A DNA stretch of 64,000 nt, taken from contig NZ_MBSS01000017.1 in the NCBI RefSeq assembly GCF_001695855.1, positions 1 to 64,000 on the forward strand, in the 5' to 3' direction. Under the pieces are notes generated by a model. The model was not told the origin of the DNA. It did not search any database and was given only the letters and a program-made list of their open reading frames with translations. This document shows positions 42,875 to 51,910 of this stretch, in pieces. A program made the position numbers and the translations under genes. Origin of the DNA: Ensifer sp. LC163. GTDB taxonomy: Bacteria > Pseudomonadota > Alphaproteobacteria > Rhizobiales > Rhizobiaceae. How positions within the stretch are numbered: the first letter of the stretch is position 1; each line of letters opens with the position of its first letter.

Positions 42875-43960
42875 TCAGTTCTCGAAGCGCTTGCCGACAT
42901 TGGCGACGGTCGCCTTCGTCACCAGCTGGGCCCGCGTGTCGAGATTGGCGGCCGAGATGCCGCGGTCGATCTGCAGGTAGAGCTGCATGACCGGCCAAAA
43001 ACCTTGCAGGAACGGCTGTTGTCCCAGCGAGCCCGTAAGGTTCCCCGCAGCGATGCCCTCTTGCTGCGCCGGCCCCAGGTCGAAGCCAAAGGCGCAGAAT
43101 TTGCCGGTCCATCCCATTTGCGCGACTGCCTTGACGAGGGGCGGCGTGAACACGTTGTTTGCGGTGAAGGCCCCGACGACGTCACCACGCGACTCGAAGA
43201 GCGACACGAGCGCGTTCACGGGATCGTTCGGGTTCGTGTCGATGCCGACATTCTCCGGCCCGGCGTCCACCTTGAAGTTTTCAAGCTTTCCGGCGTCTTT
43301 CAGTGTCTTGACGATGGCATTAAAGGCCGAGGTCACCCGATTGTTCACTTCGATATTGCCCATCGCGGTCGAGGACGGCAGCAGGATCGAGCCGCTGGTC
43401 TTGCCGCTGTCGAGCACGCATTTGGCAAGTGCTTCGCCGCCGATCGCGGCCGCGGATGCGTCCTGGCCGGTATGACTGATGCTGCTGCGGCTGAGCAGCG
43501 TCCCGTCAAAGGAGTTCGTCGTGGCGACCGGAATGCCCTTTGCCTCGGCGGCCTTTACGATGTCGTTGTAGGCGCCGACCTGCGGCGTCGTCATGATGAT
43601 GCCGTCGATCGTCGGATCCTGAACGATCTGATTAAGGATTTCGATCTCGCGAGCCGGATCGTCCACCGGCGACTCCGAGCCAAGCAGCAGGATCTTGGCG
43701 CCGATCATGTTGCCGGCTACCGTGGCGCCAACATAGACGGGATCGAAAAAGCCGTTCCCGGCCGTGTGCGTCACGATACCAAAGGTGAGGTGGCCGTCGG
43801 CCGAATGGAAGTCCTTGGTACCGGGCGCCTCTTTTGCGGCGTCCTCGAAACTGTAGCCGCCGACCGCCTTCTCTACACTGCCTGATTGCGCGGATGCATA
43901 CGAGACGCCAAGCGAGAGCGCCGCGACCGATGCTGCCGCGTGCAACAAAATACGCCTCAT
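42875..43960 (-). CDS. Sugar ABC transporter periplasmic binding protein
   Basis: A 361-residue type I periplasmic binding protein with a signal peptide (LLHAAASVAALSLGVSYASA, cleavage near residue 25). The fold motifs GIVTHTAGNGFFDPVYVGAT, DPTIDGIIMTTPQVGAYNDI and AVAQMGWTGKFCAFGFDLGP place it with the ribose/rhizopine/inositol-type group; the sugar cannot be told. It is the first gene of the operon with the fused permease and ATPase. A RIME1-like repeat (44004-44109) ends 43 bases upstream of its ATG, in what should be the promoter region. Confidence 0.9.
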   Translation of the reverse strand: MRRILLHAAASVAALSLGVSYASAQSGSVEKAVGGYSFEDAAKEAPGTKDFHSADGHLTFGIVTHTAGNGFFDPVYVGATVAGNMIGAKILLLGSESPVDDPAREIEILNQIVQDPTIDGIIMTTPQVGAYNDIVKAAEAKGIPVATTNSFDGTLLSRSSISHTGQDASAAAIGGEALAKCVLDSGKTSGSILLPSSTAMGNIEVNNRVTSAFNAIVKTLKDAGKLENFKVDAGPENVGIDTNPNDPVNALVSLFESRGDVVGAFTANNVFTPPLVKAVAQMGWTGKFCAFGFDLGPAQQEGIAAGNLTGSLGQQPFLQGFWPVMQLYLQIDRGISAANLDTRAQLVTKATVANVGKRFEN

Positions 43961-44003
43961 GACTGGTCCTCCCTTGAAAGGGGCAGAAGCCGTTCGGGCG
44001 CGC

Positions 44004-44109
44004 TACAGCGCCGCGCGTCAAACATGACGCGCAAAGGACGCTGTAACGCTTGAAATCTGCTGCATAATTTTCTCCTTAAATCGATTCCGATTTAAGGAAT
44101 TATGCAGTA
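44004..44109 (-). repeat. RIME1-like intergenic repeat, copy 6
   Basis: TACAGCGCCGCGCGTCA AACA TGACGCGC (palindrome II) followed by CTGCATAATT and the core TAAATCGATTCCGATTTA with TTATGCAGTA (palindrome I). The core equals the reverse complement of copy 4, while palindrome II differs at the loop. It lies directly upstream of the sugar binding-protein gene. Confidence 0.85.
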
Positions 44110-44424
44110 GTCGAGAGGGCCGAATGCCTTCCTCCCACGACGCAATTTTCCGCGTAATTCCATCGTAAGTAAATGGTTAACGCGTGGTACTGGCGAATTT
44201 GTTTGCCGGCGTCGTTAAGTTGTTATCCACCGAAGATGAACCTGGGATGCGAAGGTGCAAAGACGCGGACTCGGCGCGCATTCGACCGCTTGGACTGCTT
44301 TGAGGCGTAGGTACTTACGACGACGGCGGCCGGCAATGCCGCCGCCGTCGGTGTTGTCATGCGCATTCAGTCGGTGCAAGAACGTTGGCGTAAACCAACA
44401 TCGTCAAGCAACGGTGTGCCATCA
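44110..44424. other. Intergenic region with a GC-rich hairpin
   Basis: No gene is supported. A strong stem, CGACGGCGGC (44321-44330) with GCCGCCGTCG (44341-44350), lies about 75 bases past the stop of the amidohydrolase gene (minus strand) and could end its transcript, but no U-run follows on either strand. The remainder shows nothing that I recognise. Confidence 0.4.
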
Positions 44425-45819
44425 TCAGGCTTTGCCGATGCTGCCGGACACCAGACGTCCCTTGTGGAAGGTGGCGCTACGTGCTGGCACACGGGCCACC
44501 GCCTCTGCCGAGCAGCTTGCTCCGACAAGCGTGAATGCGGCATCGTCCCCGACGTTGGGCCAAGACCGTTTGCCCTCATTGTCCAGAGGTAGAATGCCGC
44601 CGGTGGCGATGGACATGGCCCGCGACAGATGGAATTCGTCCGAGCCTCGATAAAGCTGCGCGTAGAGGTAGGCCTTTTCCAACATATCTCCGCTGCCAAA
44701 GGGCGACCAGTGATCGATGACGCTGTCGGTTCCGGTCATTACAAACACACCCTTCTTGCTCAACTGCGGCAAGGGCATCATCAGACTGCCGATCGGCACC
44801 GTCGAAGCGATCGTTATCTGGCGTTCCGCCAGGCGCGAGGCCGTCTCCTCCAGTACCTCCGGAGTGAGTGTGGTCAGGGCGAAGGCGTGACTGATCGTTA
44901 CCTTGCCTAGCAGGGCAGGATTCTTCTCCACGGTATCGATGATGTAATTCACCGCCGCGACCCCGGCCGGACTGGTTTCATGCAGATGGATGTCCACGCC
45001 TTTGCCGGTGTCAAGGGCAATCTGGAACATGGCGTCAAGCGACTTTTCCATGGCACCGTCAACGTTCGTCGGGTCCAACCCGCCCACATACTGTACGCCC
45101 ATTTGCATCGCTTCACGCATCAGGCCGTCAACCTTGGAGTGCAGCAAACCATGCTGCGGGAAAGCGACGATTTCGCAGACGAATTCGTCCCGATGATTTT
45201 CCAACGCGCGTTGCAGATGCTCGAGGCTTTTCAGGCCGCTGACTGGATCGATGTTGCAATGGCTGCGTGCAACGGTGCTTCCCTTGGATTGCAGCAGAGC
45301 AATCAGGCCCTCGGCGCGCTGCTGTGAGGTCGGCAGCAATTGGGGAAGCAACTTTTCCTCCAGCGCGATCATATCCATGATGGTTTTTCCCTGGCGCGGT
45401 CGCGGAGCTTGCCAGGGGCCGCCATAGAACGTCTTGTCCAGGTGGATGTGCATATCGCGCATCGCTGGCAACAGCAGTTGCCCATGCGCCTGATAACGTG
45501 GCACGCCGCCAGGCAGTGTCGAATTCTCCGGATGCAGGGCGGCAATCGTGCCATCCTTGATCTCCAGCGAATACAGCGCGGTGCGGGTGGCGATGACGGT
45601 TTCTCCGTCATACTCAAACCCCTCCTCCAGCCGCACGTCGGTCAGTAGGTAGTGGCGATCCGCCAGAACGTTTGTGGTTGTCTCGACGATGCTGTCCCCC
45701 GTGTTAGCTGCTGCCTCGTGAACCAGTCCGCCGGACAACCCGGCCACTGTGCAGGCGGTGGTCAGTTTTCCCGCATGGCTGAGAAATGTCCTGCGGCTTT
45801 GCGGTAGTGTCTGTTCCAA
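44425..45819 (-). CDS. Tat-exported amidohydrolase, cytosine-deaminase-like
   Basis: A 464-residue protein with a twin-arginine signal (QSRRTFLSHAGKLTTACTVA) and an amidohydrolase barrel: MRDMHIHLDKTFYGGPW (metal HxH), SHCNIDPVSGLKSLE, VDIHLHETSPAG, TISHAFAL and MTGTDSVIDHWSPFG supply the metal ligands in the order of the cytosine deaminase group. It is clearly paralogous to the cytoplasmic enzyme at 60647 (shared EIVAFPQxGxL and VGGLDPxxVD), but exported. Substrate is unknown; a cyclic amide or amidine in the periplasm is likely. It is followed by no gene on its strand and preceded by the flavin reductase cluster after 115 bases. Confidence 0.82.
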   Translation of the reverse strand: MEQTLPQSRRTFLSHAGKLTTACTVAGLSGGLVHEAAANTGDSIVETTTNVLADRHYLLTDVRLEEGFEYDGETVIATRTALYSLEIKDGTIAALHPENSTLPGGVPRYQAHGQLLLPAMRDMHIHLDKTFYGGPWQAPRPRQGKTIMDMIALEEKLLPQLLPTSQQRAEGLIALLQSKGSTVARSHCNIDPVSGLKSLEHLQRALENHRDEFVCEIVAFPQHGLLHSKVDGLMREAMQMGVQYVGGLDPTNVDGAMEKSLDAMFQIALDTGKGVDIHLHETSPAGVAAVNYIIDTVEKNPALLGKVTISHAFALTTLTPEVLEETASRLAERQITIASTVPIGSLMMPLPQLSKKGVFVMTGTDSVIDHWSPFGSGDMLEKAYLYAQLYRGSDEFHLSRAMSIATGGILPLDNEGKRSWPNVGDDAAFTLVGASCSAEAVARVPARSATFHKGRLVSGSIGKA

Positions 45820-45934
45820 GATCGTTACCTTATCGTGGATTGGAGTTGCGCTTCGACATTGATCAGCGGCTCCTGCTCCGCCTCGACAAAACCGATGTCG
45901 CGGTCAGAACAACCCTGTTCTGCCACAAGTCGTC

Positions 45935-46567
45935 TCACGCCAGTTTTGGCGTAAGCATCTCAAATCGGTCCCGGATGGTGGAGCAGGTGTCACCGCCGAG
46001 CCGTGCGACTGAATCTATGACGTTCGGATCGACATGCAACCCATCATCCACGGCTCCATCGTGATAATGCGCGAAGACAATCTCGCCCATGATGATCTGG
46101 CGTGACTTGCCGAGTTCCAGAGTGATGTGCCTGCGGCACTCGAACGCCGCGGGCGCTTCCTTGATCCAGGGCGATGCGATCCTTTCGCCGGGCATGGCCG
46201 TCAGGCCCGCCTCCTTGAGCTCATCCGTTCCCCTCGGGTATTTCGCGCCGCAGACATGCATGGCCTCGGCAATCGCGCGGGAAACAATGTTGACCGTGAA
46301 GACCTCCGTCATGCGGATATTGTGGCCAGTGTCCTTGAAGGACATGTCGGGCTGGTTCTCGACGCCGATCGCCAGGATCGGCGGATCGGCGGAGAGGCAG
46401 TTGAAGAAGCTGAACGGCGCGGCATTGAAACGTCCGTGCTCGTCGACCGTCGTGACGAGCGCGATCGGTCGCGGGATAATCGTGCCGATCATCAGCTTGT
46501 AGCGTTCGCGCGCGGTAAGTCGCGTGAAGTCGAAAGCCGTTCTGTTGTCCGTGATACTGTCGTGCAT
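45935..46567 (-). CDS. Flavin reductase-like (FMN-binding split barrel) protein
   Basis: A 210-residue protein of the flavin reductase domain family: PRPIALVTTVDEHGRFNAAP and FSFFNCLSADPPILAIGVEN are the FMN-binding strands, with the later TVNIVSRAIAEAMHVCGAKY and FECRRHITLELGKSRQIIMG. Members reduce flavin for a partner monooxygenase or act on FMN-bound substrates. GGGGGA eight bases before the ATG at 46567 favours this start over 46576. It lies 24 bases downstream of the M24 peptidase gene and is probably the last gene of the peptide-type ABC operon starting at 52851. No monooxygenase is nearby. Confidence 0.87.
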   Translation of the reverse strand: MHDSITDNRTAFDFTRLTARERYKLMIGTIIPRPIALVTTVDEHGRFNAAPFSFFNCLSADPPILAIGVENQPDMSFKDTGHNIRMTEVFTVNIVSRAIAEAMHVCGAKYPRGTDELKEAGLTAMPGERIASPWIKEAPAAFECRRHITLELGKSRQIIMGEIVFAHYHDGAVDDGLHVDPNVIDSVARLGGDTCSTIRDRFEMLTPKLA

Positions 46568-46590
46568 GCGTTTCATCCCCCTGCGTCCAC

Positions 46591-47745
46591 TCACTTGATG
46601 CCAAACACGACTTCGTCTCCGCTCAAGGATTCGAACCCCCTCGACGTCAGCACCGATGGCATGCTCGCCCCGACACAGCCGACCCCATCCTCGTAGAGGC
46701 ACGGGGTGACATGGAAGCACATGCCCTCTTCCAGGATGACGTCGTGGCTGCGGCGGATCGCCATGACACTGTCCTCGCCCCAGCCGGGAGGGAAGGAGCC
46801 GCCGATGCTGTAGGCCGGGCGCGTGACCATCCATTCAGCAAAGCCGCGGCGTTCGATTACGCCTTCGAAAATCCGTGCGGCCTCGTGCGAGGTCATGCCG
46901 GGGCGAACACGGGCAAAGCCTTCGTCGAGTGCCTCCTTGCAGACGTCGAACAGTCGCAGCACCCGGTCGGAGGGCGGGCCGATCGAATAGAAGCGGAAGA
47001 TCGGCGTATGATAATCGAAGACGGACGCGGCCGGCTCGATATTGACGAGTTCGCCGCGAGAGATCGGCGCGCCGCACCAGGTGACATGCGCGCGGGCCGT
47101 GCGCGGGCCGGCGCAGACATTCGGCATCTTCGCCGGGCGATGGCTCCCGTTGGCGAGCATGCTGTCGCTGACGACCATGGCAAGCTCGGTGTCGGTCATG
47201 CCTTCGCGGAGTGCTGCAAAGCCATCCCGGCAGGACCGCGCGGCGATATGGCCGGCCGCGCGCAGGAGGTCGATCTCGGTGGAGCTCTTGATGCGGCGCA
47301 GATGCTCGACGAGGCCCGACGCATCGAGGATCGCCTCGTCCTTAGGACGCAACAAACCGGAAAGCGCAGTCTGGACGGTGCCGTATTCGGCGGCGATGAC
47401 GGGGTTTCCGGGCACGAAATCGGCGATCGTGCGGGTGAGCACGGCGGCATAGTCCTGTCCGTCCGGCACGCCGACGCCATCGTCGGCCCAGATCTTGCCT
47501 TTCAGCGCCCGGATATTGCTGAGCTCCGTCAGGCGCATGACCCAGACGGCCATGCCGTCCGCCCGCACGATCAGCGACGTCGCGCCATAGGCAAGCGAGC
47601 CGAAGCCGGTGAGGTAATACATGTTCTCGGTCGAGTTCAGCACGCAGGCATCGATGCCGCGCTCGGCCATGAGTTTTCGCAGGGCATCGCGGCGCGCCAG
47701 GTATTCTTCCGGCTGGAAGGGCAAACGATCGAAGTCGGTCGACAT
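46591..47745 (-). CDS. M24-family metallopeptidase (Xaa-Pro dipeptidase / ectoine-hydrolase-like)
   Basis: A 384-residue protein with the creatinase N-terminal domain (residues 15-135, NSTENMYYLTGFGSLAYGAT) and a pita-bread catalytic domain. The second domain has the family features AKMPNVCAGPRTARAHVTWC and GEDSVMAIRRSHDVILEEGM CFHVTPCLY, but the dinuclear metal ligands are altered (FDYHTPIFR where DGxxxDxTR is usual), as in creatinase and DoeA-type hydrolases that do not need metal. A C-N hydrolase acting on a small imported compound is therefore likelier than a peptidase. It sits between the flavin reductase and the binding-protein genes. Confidence 0.83.
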   Translation of the reverse strand: MSTDFDRLPFQPEEYLARRDALRKLMAERGIDACVLNSTENMYYLTGFGSLAYGATSLIVRADGMAVWVMRLTELSNIRALKGKIWADDGVGVPDGQDYAAVLTRTIADFVPGNPVIAAEYGTVQTALSGLLRPKDEAILDASGLVEHLRRIKSSTEIDLLRAAGHIAARSCRDGFAALREGMTDTELAMVVSDSMLANGSHRPAKMPNVCAGPRTARAHVTWCGAPISRGELVNIEPAASVFDYHTPIFRFYSIGPPSDRVLRLFDVCKEALDEGFARVRPGMTSHEAARIFEGVIERRGFAEWMVTRPAYSIGGSFPPGWGEDSVMAIRRSHDVILEEGMCFHVTPCLYEDGVGCVGASMPSVLTSRGFESLSGDEVVFGIK

Positions 47746-47815
47746 GGTTTCTGCTCGCATTTTCGGGGAAATCCGGCGGACAACGGCGGTATGTCACCGC
47801 TCTCCGCCCTTCGCA

Positions 47816-49396
47816 TCAATTGCTCTTCTTGAGGTTCCAGAAGACCGGCACGTCCTGGGTCACCAGCACGTCGGAAACCTTGTCGGAGAAGGCGACGAAG
47901 GTGTTCCACTGGCCGAGCGGCACATGATGGCCCATCTCGAAGGCACGGGTGGAATACTCCGCCGCGACCGTCTTGCGGGCCTCCTGCCCGTCGGCAAGGG
48001 CAAACTTCAGGCGCAAGTCCTCAAGCGCCTGGTCGCAGGGCCAGCCGAAGATGCCCTTCTCGCAGGCCGCCGAGAAGGTGATGCTCCAGACCGGGTTGGA
48101 GACGACCTGGCCACCGACATAGGAGTGCAGCAGGTTCCAGCCGCCCTTGTCGGCCGGCTCCTTGGAATTGCGCCGCTTCAGCACCGTCGCCCAATCCATG
48201 GCCTGCACGTCGACATTCAGCCCGATGTCGCGCAGCGCCTGCACCGTCACCACTGTTTCCGGATGCACGATGCTCTCATCCGTCGGGTCGAGAATGACGA
48301 TCGGCTTGGAAAAATCCCAGCCGGCTTCCTCAAACAGCGCCTTGGCCTTTTGCGGATCGGGAGCCTTCAAGGCATCGAGCCCGACCTCGGTCTCCATCGG
48401 GCTGCCACAGATGAAGAAGGAGGCGCAGGTGCGGTAATAGTCCGGATTGCCGTTGACCGCCTGGAGGTAGGTTTGCTGGTTCGTCAGATAGAACATCGCC
48501 TGACGGGCCTTCGGATTGTCGAAGGGCGGCTGGGTGTGGTTGAAGAAGAGCGTACCCTGTGTGCCGGTCTCGTTGACGACCTTGGTCTTCAGGTTACCTG
48601 CCGCCTCGATGACGGGAAGCAGGTCGAGCGAGGGGCTCTGCCAGAAGTCGATCTCGCCGCTCATCAACGCCGAAAGCGCCGTCTGCTGGTCCTTGATGAT
48701 ATCCCATTCGACGGTATCGAACTGCGCCACCTTGCCGCCGGCAAAGGCACTCGCCGGCTCCGATCGCGGTACATAATCGGCGAATTTTTCGTAGACCACC
48801 TTGCTGCCGGGCACCCATTTGTCCTTGGCGAACTTGTAGGGGCCGGAGCCGATGTATTCGCTGATCTCCTTGAAGGGATCGGTCTCGGCGATGCGCTTCG
48901 GCATCATGAACGGGATGTTCGATGCCACCTTGCTCAGCGATTCCAGCACGATCCCGTAGGGTTCGCCGAACTCCAGCTCGAAGGTGCGGTCGTCGACGAC
49001 CCGCATCTCCTTGAGTTGGCGCGCCATCAATTGCCCGGCGGCGTCGCGCGCCTGCCAGCGCTTCAGCGAGGCCACGCAATCCTCCGCCTTGACGGACTGA
49101 CCGTCATGCCATTTCAGGCCGTCGCGCAGCGTGAAGCGGTAGGTCTTCTTGTCGTCCGACAGCGTCATGTCCTGAACCATCTGCGGTTGCGGCACGAAAT
49201 GCTCGTCGAGCGAATAAAGCGTATCGTAGATCATGAAGCCGTGCATCTTCACGATGTCGGCGGTCGAGCCCATCGGGTCGAGCACCTGGAGGTCGGCGCT
49301 CGGGACCAATTTGAGCGTGGATTCGGCTGATGCGGCGCCGATGCACGACAGCAGGAATGCCGAGGCAAGCAAGGAGGCTTTCATCTGTTTAAACAT
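47816..49396 (-). CDS. Oligopeptide/nickel-type ABC transporter substrate-binding protein (family 5)
   Basis: A 526-residue periplasmic protein with a signal peptide (ASLLASAFLLSCIGAASA) and the SBP_bac_5 fold: LDPMGSTADIVKMHGFMIYD near residue 38, TYRFTLRDGLKWHDGQSVKA (family signature), and NETGTQGTLFFNHTQPPFDN. Substrates in this family range from peptides to opines and glutathione. AAGGGGA six bases before the ATG at 49396 favours it over ATG 49402. Its partner permease and ATPase genes follow upstream on the same strand in the usual order reversed. Confidence 0.9.
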   Translation of the reverse strand: MFKQMKASLLASAFLLSCIGAASAESTLKLVPSADLQVLDPMGSTADIVKMHGFMIYDTLYSLDEHFVPQPQMVQDMTLSDDKKTYRFTLRDGLKWHDGQSVKAEDCVASLKRWQARDAAGQLMARQLKEMRVVDDRTFELEFGEPYGIVLESLSKVASNIPFMMPKRIAETDPFKEISEYIGSGPYKFAKDKWVPGSKVVYEKFADYVPRSEPASAFAGGKVAQFDTVEWDIIKDQQTALSALMSGEIDFWQSPSLDLLPVIEAAGNLKTKVVNETGTQGTLFFNHTQPPFDNPKARQAMFYLTNQQTYLQAVNGNPDYYRTCASFFICGSPMETEVGLDALKAPDPQKAKALFEEAGWDFSKPIVILDPTDESIVHPETVVTVQALRDIGLNVDVQAMDWATVLKRRNSKEPADKGGWNLLHSYVGGQVVSNPVWSITFSAACEKGIFGWPCDQALEDLRLKFALADGQEARKTVAAEYSTRAFEMGHHVPLGQWNTFVAFSDKVSDVLVTQDVPVFWNLKKSN

Positions 49397-49429
49397 TGCC
49401 ATTCCCCTTTTGATTTTTGGAGCTTTCCG

Positions 49430-51037
49430 TCAGGCCGGAACCATATGCTCGGCTCTGCCGGGTATCGATGCGAGAAGCTCGCGGGTGTATTGATGAACCG
49501 GGGCGGCGAAGATCGACGACACCGGCCCCTGCTCAACCACTTCGCCCCGATGCATAACGATCAGCCGGTCGCAAATCTGCGCGGCGACGCGCAGGTCGTG
49601 GGTGATGAAAAGGATTGCGAGGTCGAACCGCTTCTGGATATCGTCGATGAGGCGCAGCACCTGGGCCTGTACCGAAACGTCGAGCGCCGAAACCGCCTCG
49701 TCCGCCACCAGGATGTCCGGCTCCATCGCAAGCGCCCGCGCGATTGAGATGCGCTGCCGCTGGCCGCCGGAAAACTGGTGCGGAAAACGATCGACGGCAT
49801 GAGGCTCCAGACCGACGAGCTTCATCAGCTCGCGTGCCCGCTCCAAAGCCTCCGCCTTGCTCTGTCCGAAGTTCATCGGGCCCTCTATGATCGACTGGCC
49901 GACCGTGCGCCGCGGGTTGAGCGAGCGGTAGGGATCCTGGAAGACCATCTGGATGCGCTGGCGGAACGCCCGGCCGTTCTTGGCTGCCGCGAGCGTAACG
50001 CTGCCGGATGATGGCTCGATCAGCTGTGTAATACAGCGTGCAAGGGTCGATTTTCCGGAACCGGATTCGCCGATAATCCCGAGCGTCTCGCCGCGCCGTA
50101 CGGAAAGCGAAGCCCCCTGCAGGGCGTGTACTGTTCGGCGATCGCGGAAAATGCCACCGCTGTGATAGGTTTTTGTCAGCGTATCGACCTTGACGGCGAC
50201 ATCGCCATTGACGACATGGCCGCTTCTCTTCGGCTCCAGCGTCGGAACGGAGGCAATGAGCATGCGGGTATAGTCCGACGTCGGCGCGTCGAGCACCTGA
50301 ACGGTCGGGCCATGCTCCACTACTTTGCCGGCCTTCATAACGACAACCCGATCCGCGATCTCGCGCACCACGCCGATATCATGGGTTATGAAGAGCACGC
50401 CCATGCCGCGCTCGCGCTGCAGGTCACGGATTTGCGACAGGATTTGCGCCTGCGTCGTGACGTCTAGCGCCGTCGTTGGCTCGTCGGCAATGAGGAGCCG
50501 AGGCTGGAGAATGAGGGCGGCCGCGATAAGGACACGCTGCCGCTGACCGCCGGAGAGCTGATGAGGAAAGGCATGGTACATCCCTTCCGGATCCGGCAGA
50601 CGGACCTCGGTCATGGCAGCAATGACACGGGCGAAGCGCTCCGTACGCGACAGCGACAAATGGGTTCTGAGGACCTCGTCGATCTGCTTGCCGACAGCCT
50701 GGACAGGGTTCAGAGCCGTCATCGGCTCCTGGAAGATCATCCCGATGCCCCGACCGCGCAGATCCCGCATCTCAGATGGTGTCGCCGCGGTGATATCCTT
50801 ACCTTCGAACAGGATCCGGCCAGCCGGTTTCGGGAAGACCTTTGGCAACAACCCCATGATGGACTGGGCGGTCACGGATTTGCCGGACCCCGATTCGCCA
50901 ACAACACAGACGATTTCGCCCGCCGCGACCGAAAACGAAACGTGATCGACAGCAAAGCCGCGGTCGCCACCGCCTGGGAGAGAAATTGCGAGGTCCTGAA
51001 CTTCGATGACGGGTGGAGGCATCTTCATCAGCATCAC
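49430..51037 (-). CDS. Fused dual ATP-binding protein of an oligopeptide-type ABC transporter
   Basis: A 535-residue protein with two complete ABC domains: Walker A GESGSGKSVTAQ near residue 48 and LSGGQRQRVLIAAALI in the first, GESGSGKSTLARCI near residue 325 and FSGGQRQRISIARALAMEPD in the second, each with Walker B and H loop and an OppD/OppF-type C-terminal stretch. It combines DppD and DppF in one chain, as in GsiA. The start is uncertain among GTG 51037, ATG 51034 and ATG 51028, since the gene abuts the permease stop without spacing. Confidence 0.9.
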   Translation of the reverse strand: MMLMKMPPPVIEVQDLAISLPGGGDRGFAVDHVSFSVAAGEIVCVVGESGSGKSVTAQSIMGLLPKVFPKPAGRILFEGKDITAATPSEMRDLRGRGIGMIFQEPMTALNPVQAVGKQIDEVLRTHLSLSRTERFARVIAAMTEVRLPDPEGMYHAFPHQLSGGQRQRVLIAAALILQPRLLIADEPTTALDVTTQAQILSQIRDLQRERGMGVLFITHDIGVVREIADRVVVMKAGKVVEHGPTVQVLDAPTSDYTRMLIASVPTLEPKRSGHVVNGDVAVKVDTLTKTYHSGGIFRDRRTVHALQGASLSVRRGETLGIIGESGSGKSTLARCITQLIEPSSGSVTLAAAKNGRAFRQRIQMVFQDPYRSLNPRRTVGQSIIEGPMNFGQSKAEALERARELMKLVGLEPHAVDRFPHQFSGGQRQRISIARALAMEPDILVADEAVSALDVSVQAQVLRLIDDIQKRFDLAILFITHDLRVAAQICDRLIVMHRGEVVEQGPVSSIFAAPVHQYTRELLASIPGRAEHMVPA

Positions 51038-51910
51038 TCACATCCGTTTTGCAATTCGGGGGTCGAGCGTATCGCGCAGTCCGTCCCCGAGGAGGTTGAT
51101 GCCAAGTACGGTCAGCGCCAGGAAGAAGCTCGGCAGGAAAACCAGCCTCGGCGCGACCTGGAAGAAGGTACGCCCTTCCGAAATCATATTGCCCCAGCTT
51201 GGAATTTCCGGCGGAAGCCCCGTCCCAAGGAAACTGAGGCCAGCTTCGATCAATATGGCCGAAGCGCAGATATACGTTCCGAGCACCATGAGAGGCGCGT
51301 AGGTGCTGGGCAGGATGTGGCGCAGAAGGATCTTTGGTGTTGACGTACCAACGGAGATGGCCGCCTCGACGAACGGCTCCTCGCGCACGGTCAGCACCAC
51401 GCTTCGTACAAGCCGGACGACGCGCGGGATTTCGGGGATGGTCAGCGCGACGACGACGGTGGCAATGCTGGCGCGGGTCAGCGAAACGAGCGCGATGGCC
51501 AGCAGGAATGTCGGGATCGCCATGAGCCCGTCCATGATGCGCATGACGATCGCGTCGACCCAGCGGAAGTAGCCCGTCACGAGGCCGATGGTGATGCCGG
51601 TGAGAAGGGCAGTTGTCGCGACGCAAAGACCGATGAAGATGGAGCTGCGCGCACCGTAGACCGCGCGGCTGTAGACGTCGCGGCCGAACAAGTCGGTGCC
51701 GAACCAGGCAAGCTCCGACGGTGGCTTCAGCCGCATGGCGGGATCGATACGGGTCGGATCGACCGTGCCGACCAGCGGTGCCGCCGCCGCCATGAGAACG
51801 ATCGCCGCCACCAGCAGCCCACCTACGAGGACGGACGGGTTGAGGAGAAAGGCCGGGATGCGGGGTTTTGCCGAGACCGACGTGGCAGTGGGGGAAGCAA
51901 GGCCGTTCAT
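51038..51910 (-). CDS. Peptide-type ABC transporter permease, DppC-like
   Basis: A 290-residue permease with an N-terminal helix followed by the OppC N-terminal domain (PTRIDPAMRLKPPSELAWFG, TDLFGRDVYSRAVYGARSS) and the EAA region EEPFVEAAISVGTSTPKILL near residue 180. It forms the membrane channel with the DppB-like protein. Its ATG shares one base with the DppB stop, and its stop abuts the fused ATPase gene. Confidence 0.92.
   Translation of the reverse strand: MNGLASPTATSVSAKPRIPAFLLNPSVLVGGLLVAAIVLMAAAAPLVGTVDPTRIDPAMRLKPPSELAWFGTDLFGRDVYSRAVYGARSSIFIGLCVATTALLTGITIGLVTGYFRWVDAIVMRIMDGLMAIPTFLLAIALVSLTRASIATVVVALTIPEIPRVVRLVRSVVLTVREEPFVEAAISVGTSTPKILLRHILPSTYAPLMVLGTYICASAILIEAGLSFLGTGLPPEIPSWGNMISEGRTFFQVAPRLVFLPSFFLALTVLGINLLGDGLRDTLDPRIAKRM

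Noticed and set aside
44321-44350. Rho-independent terminator
   Set aside because: The hairpin is strong but no T-run follows on either strand, so it is noted only as a hairpin.
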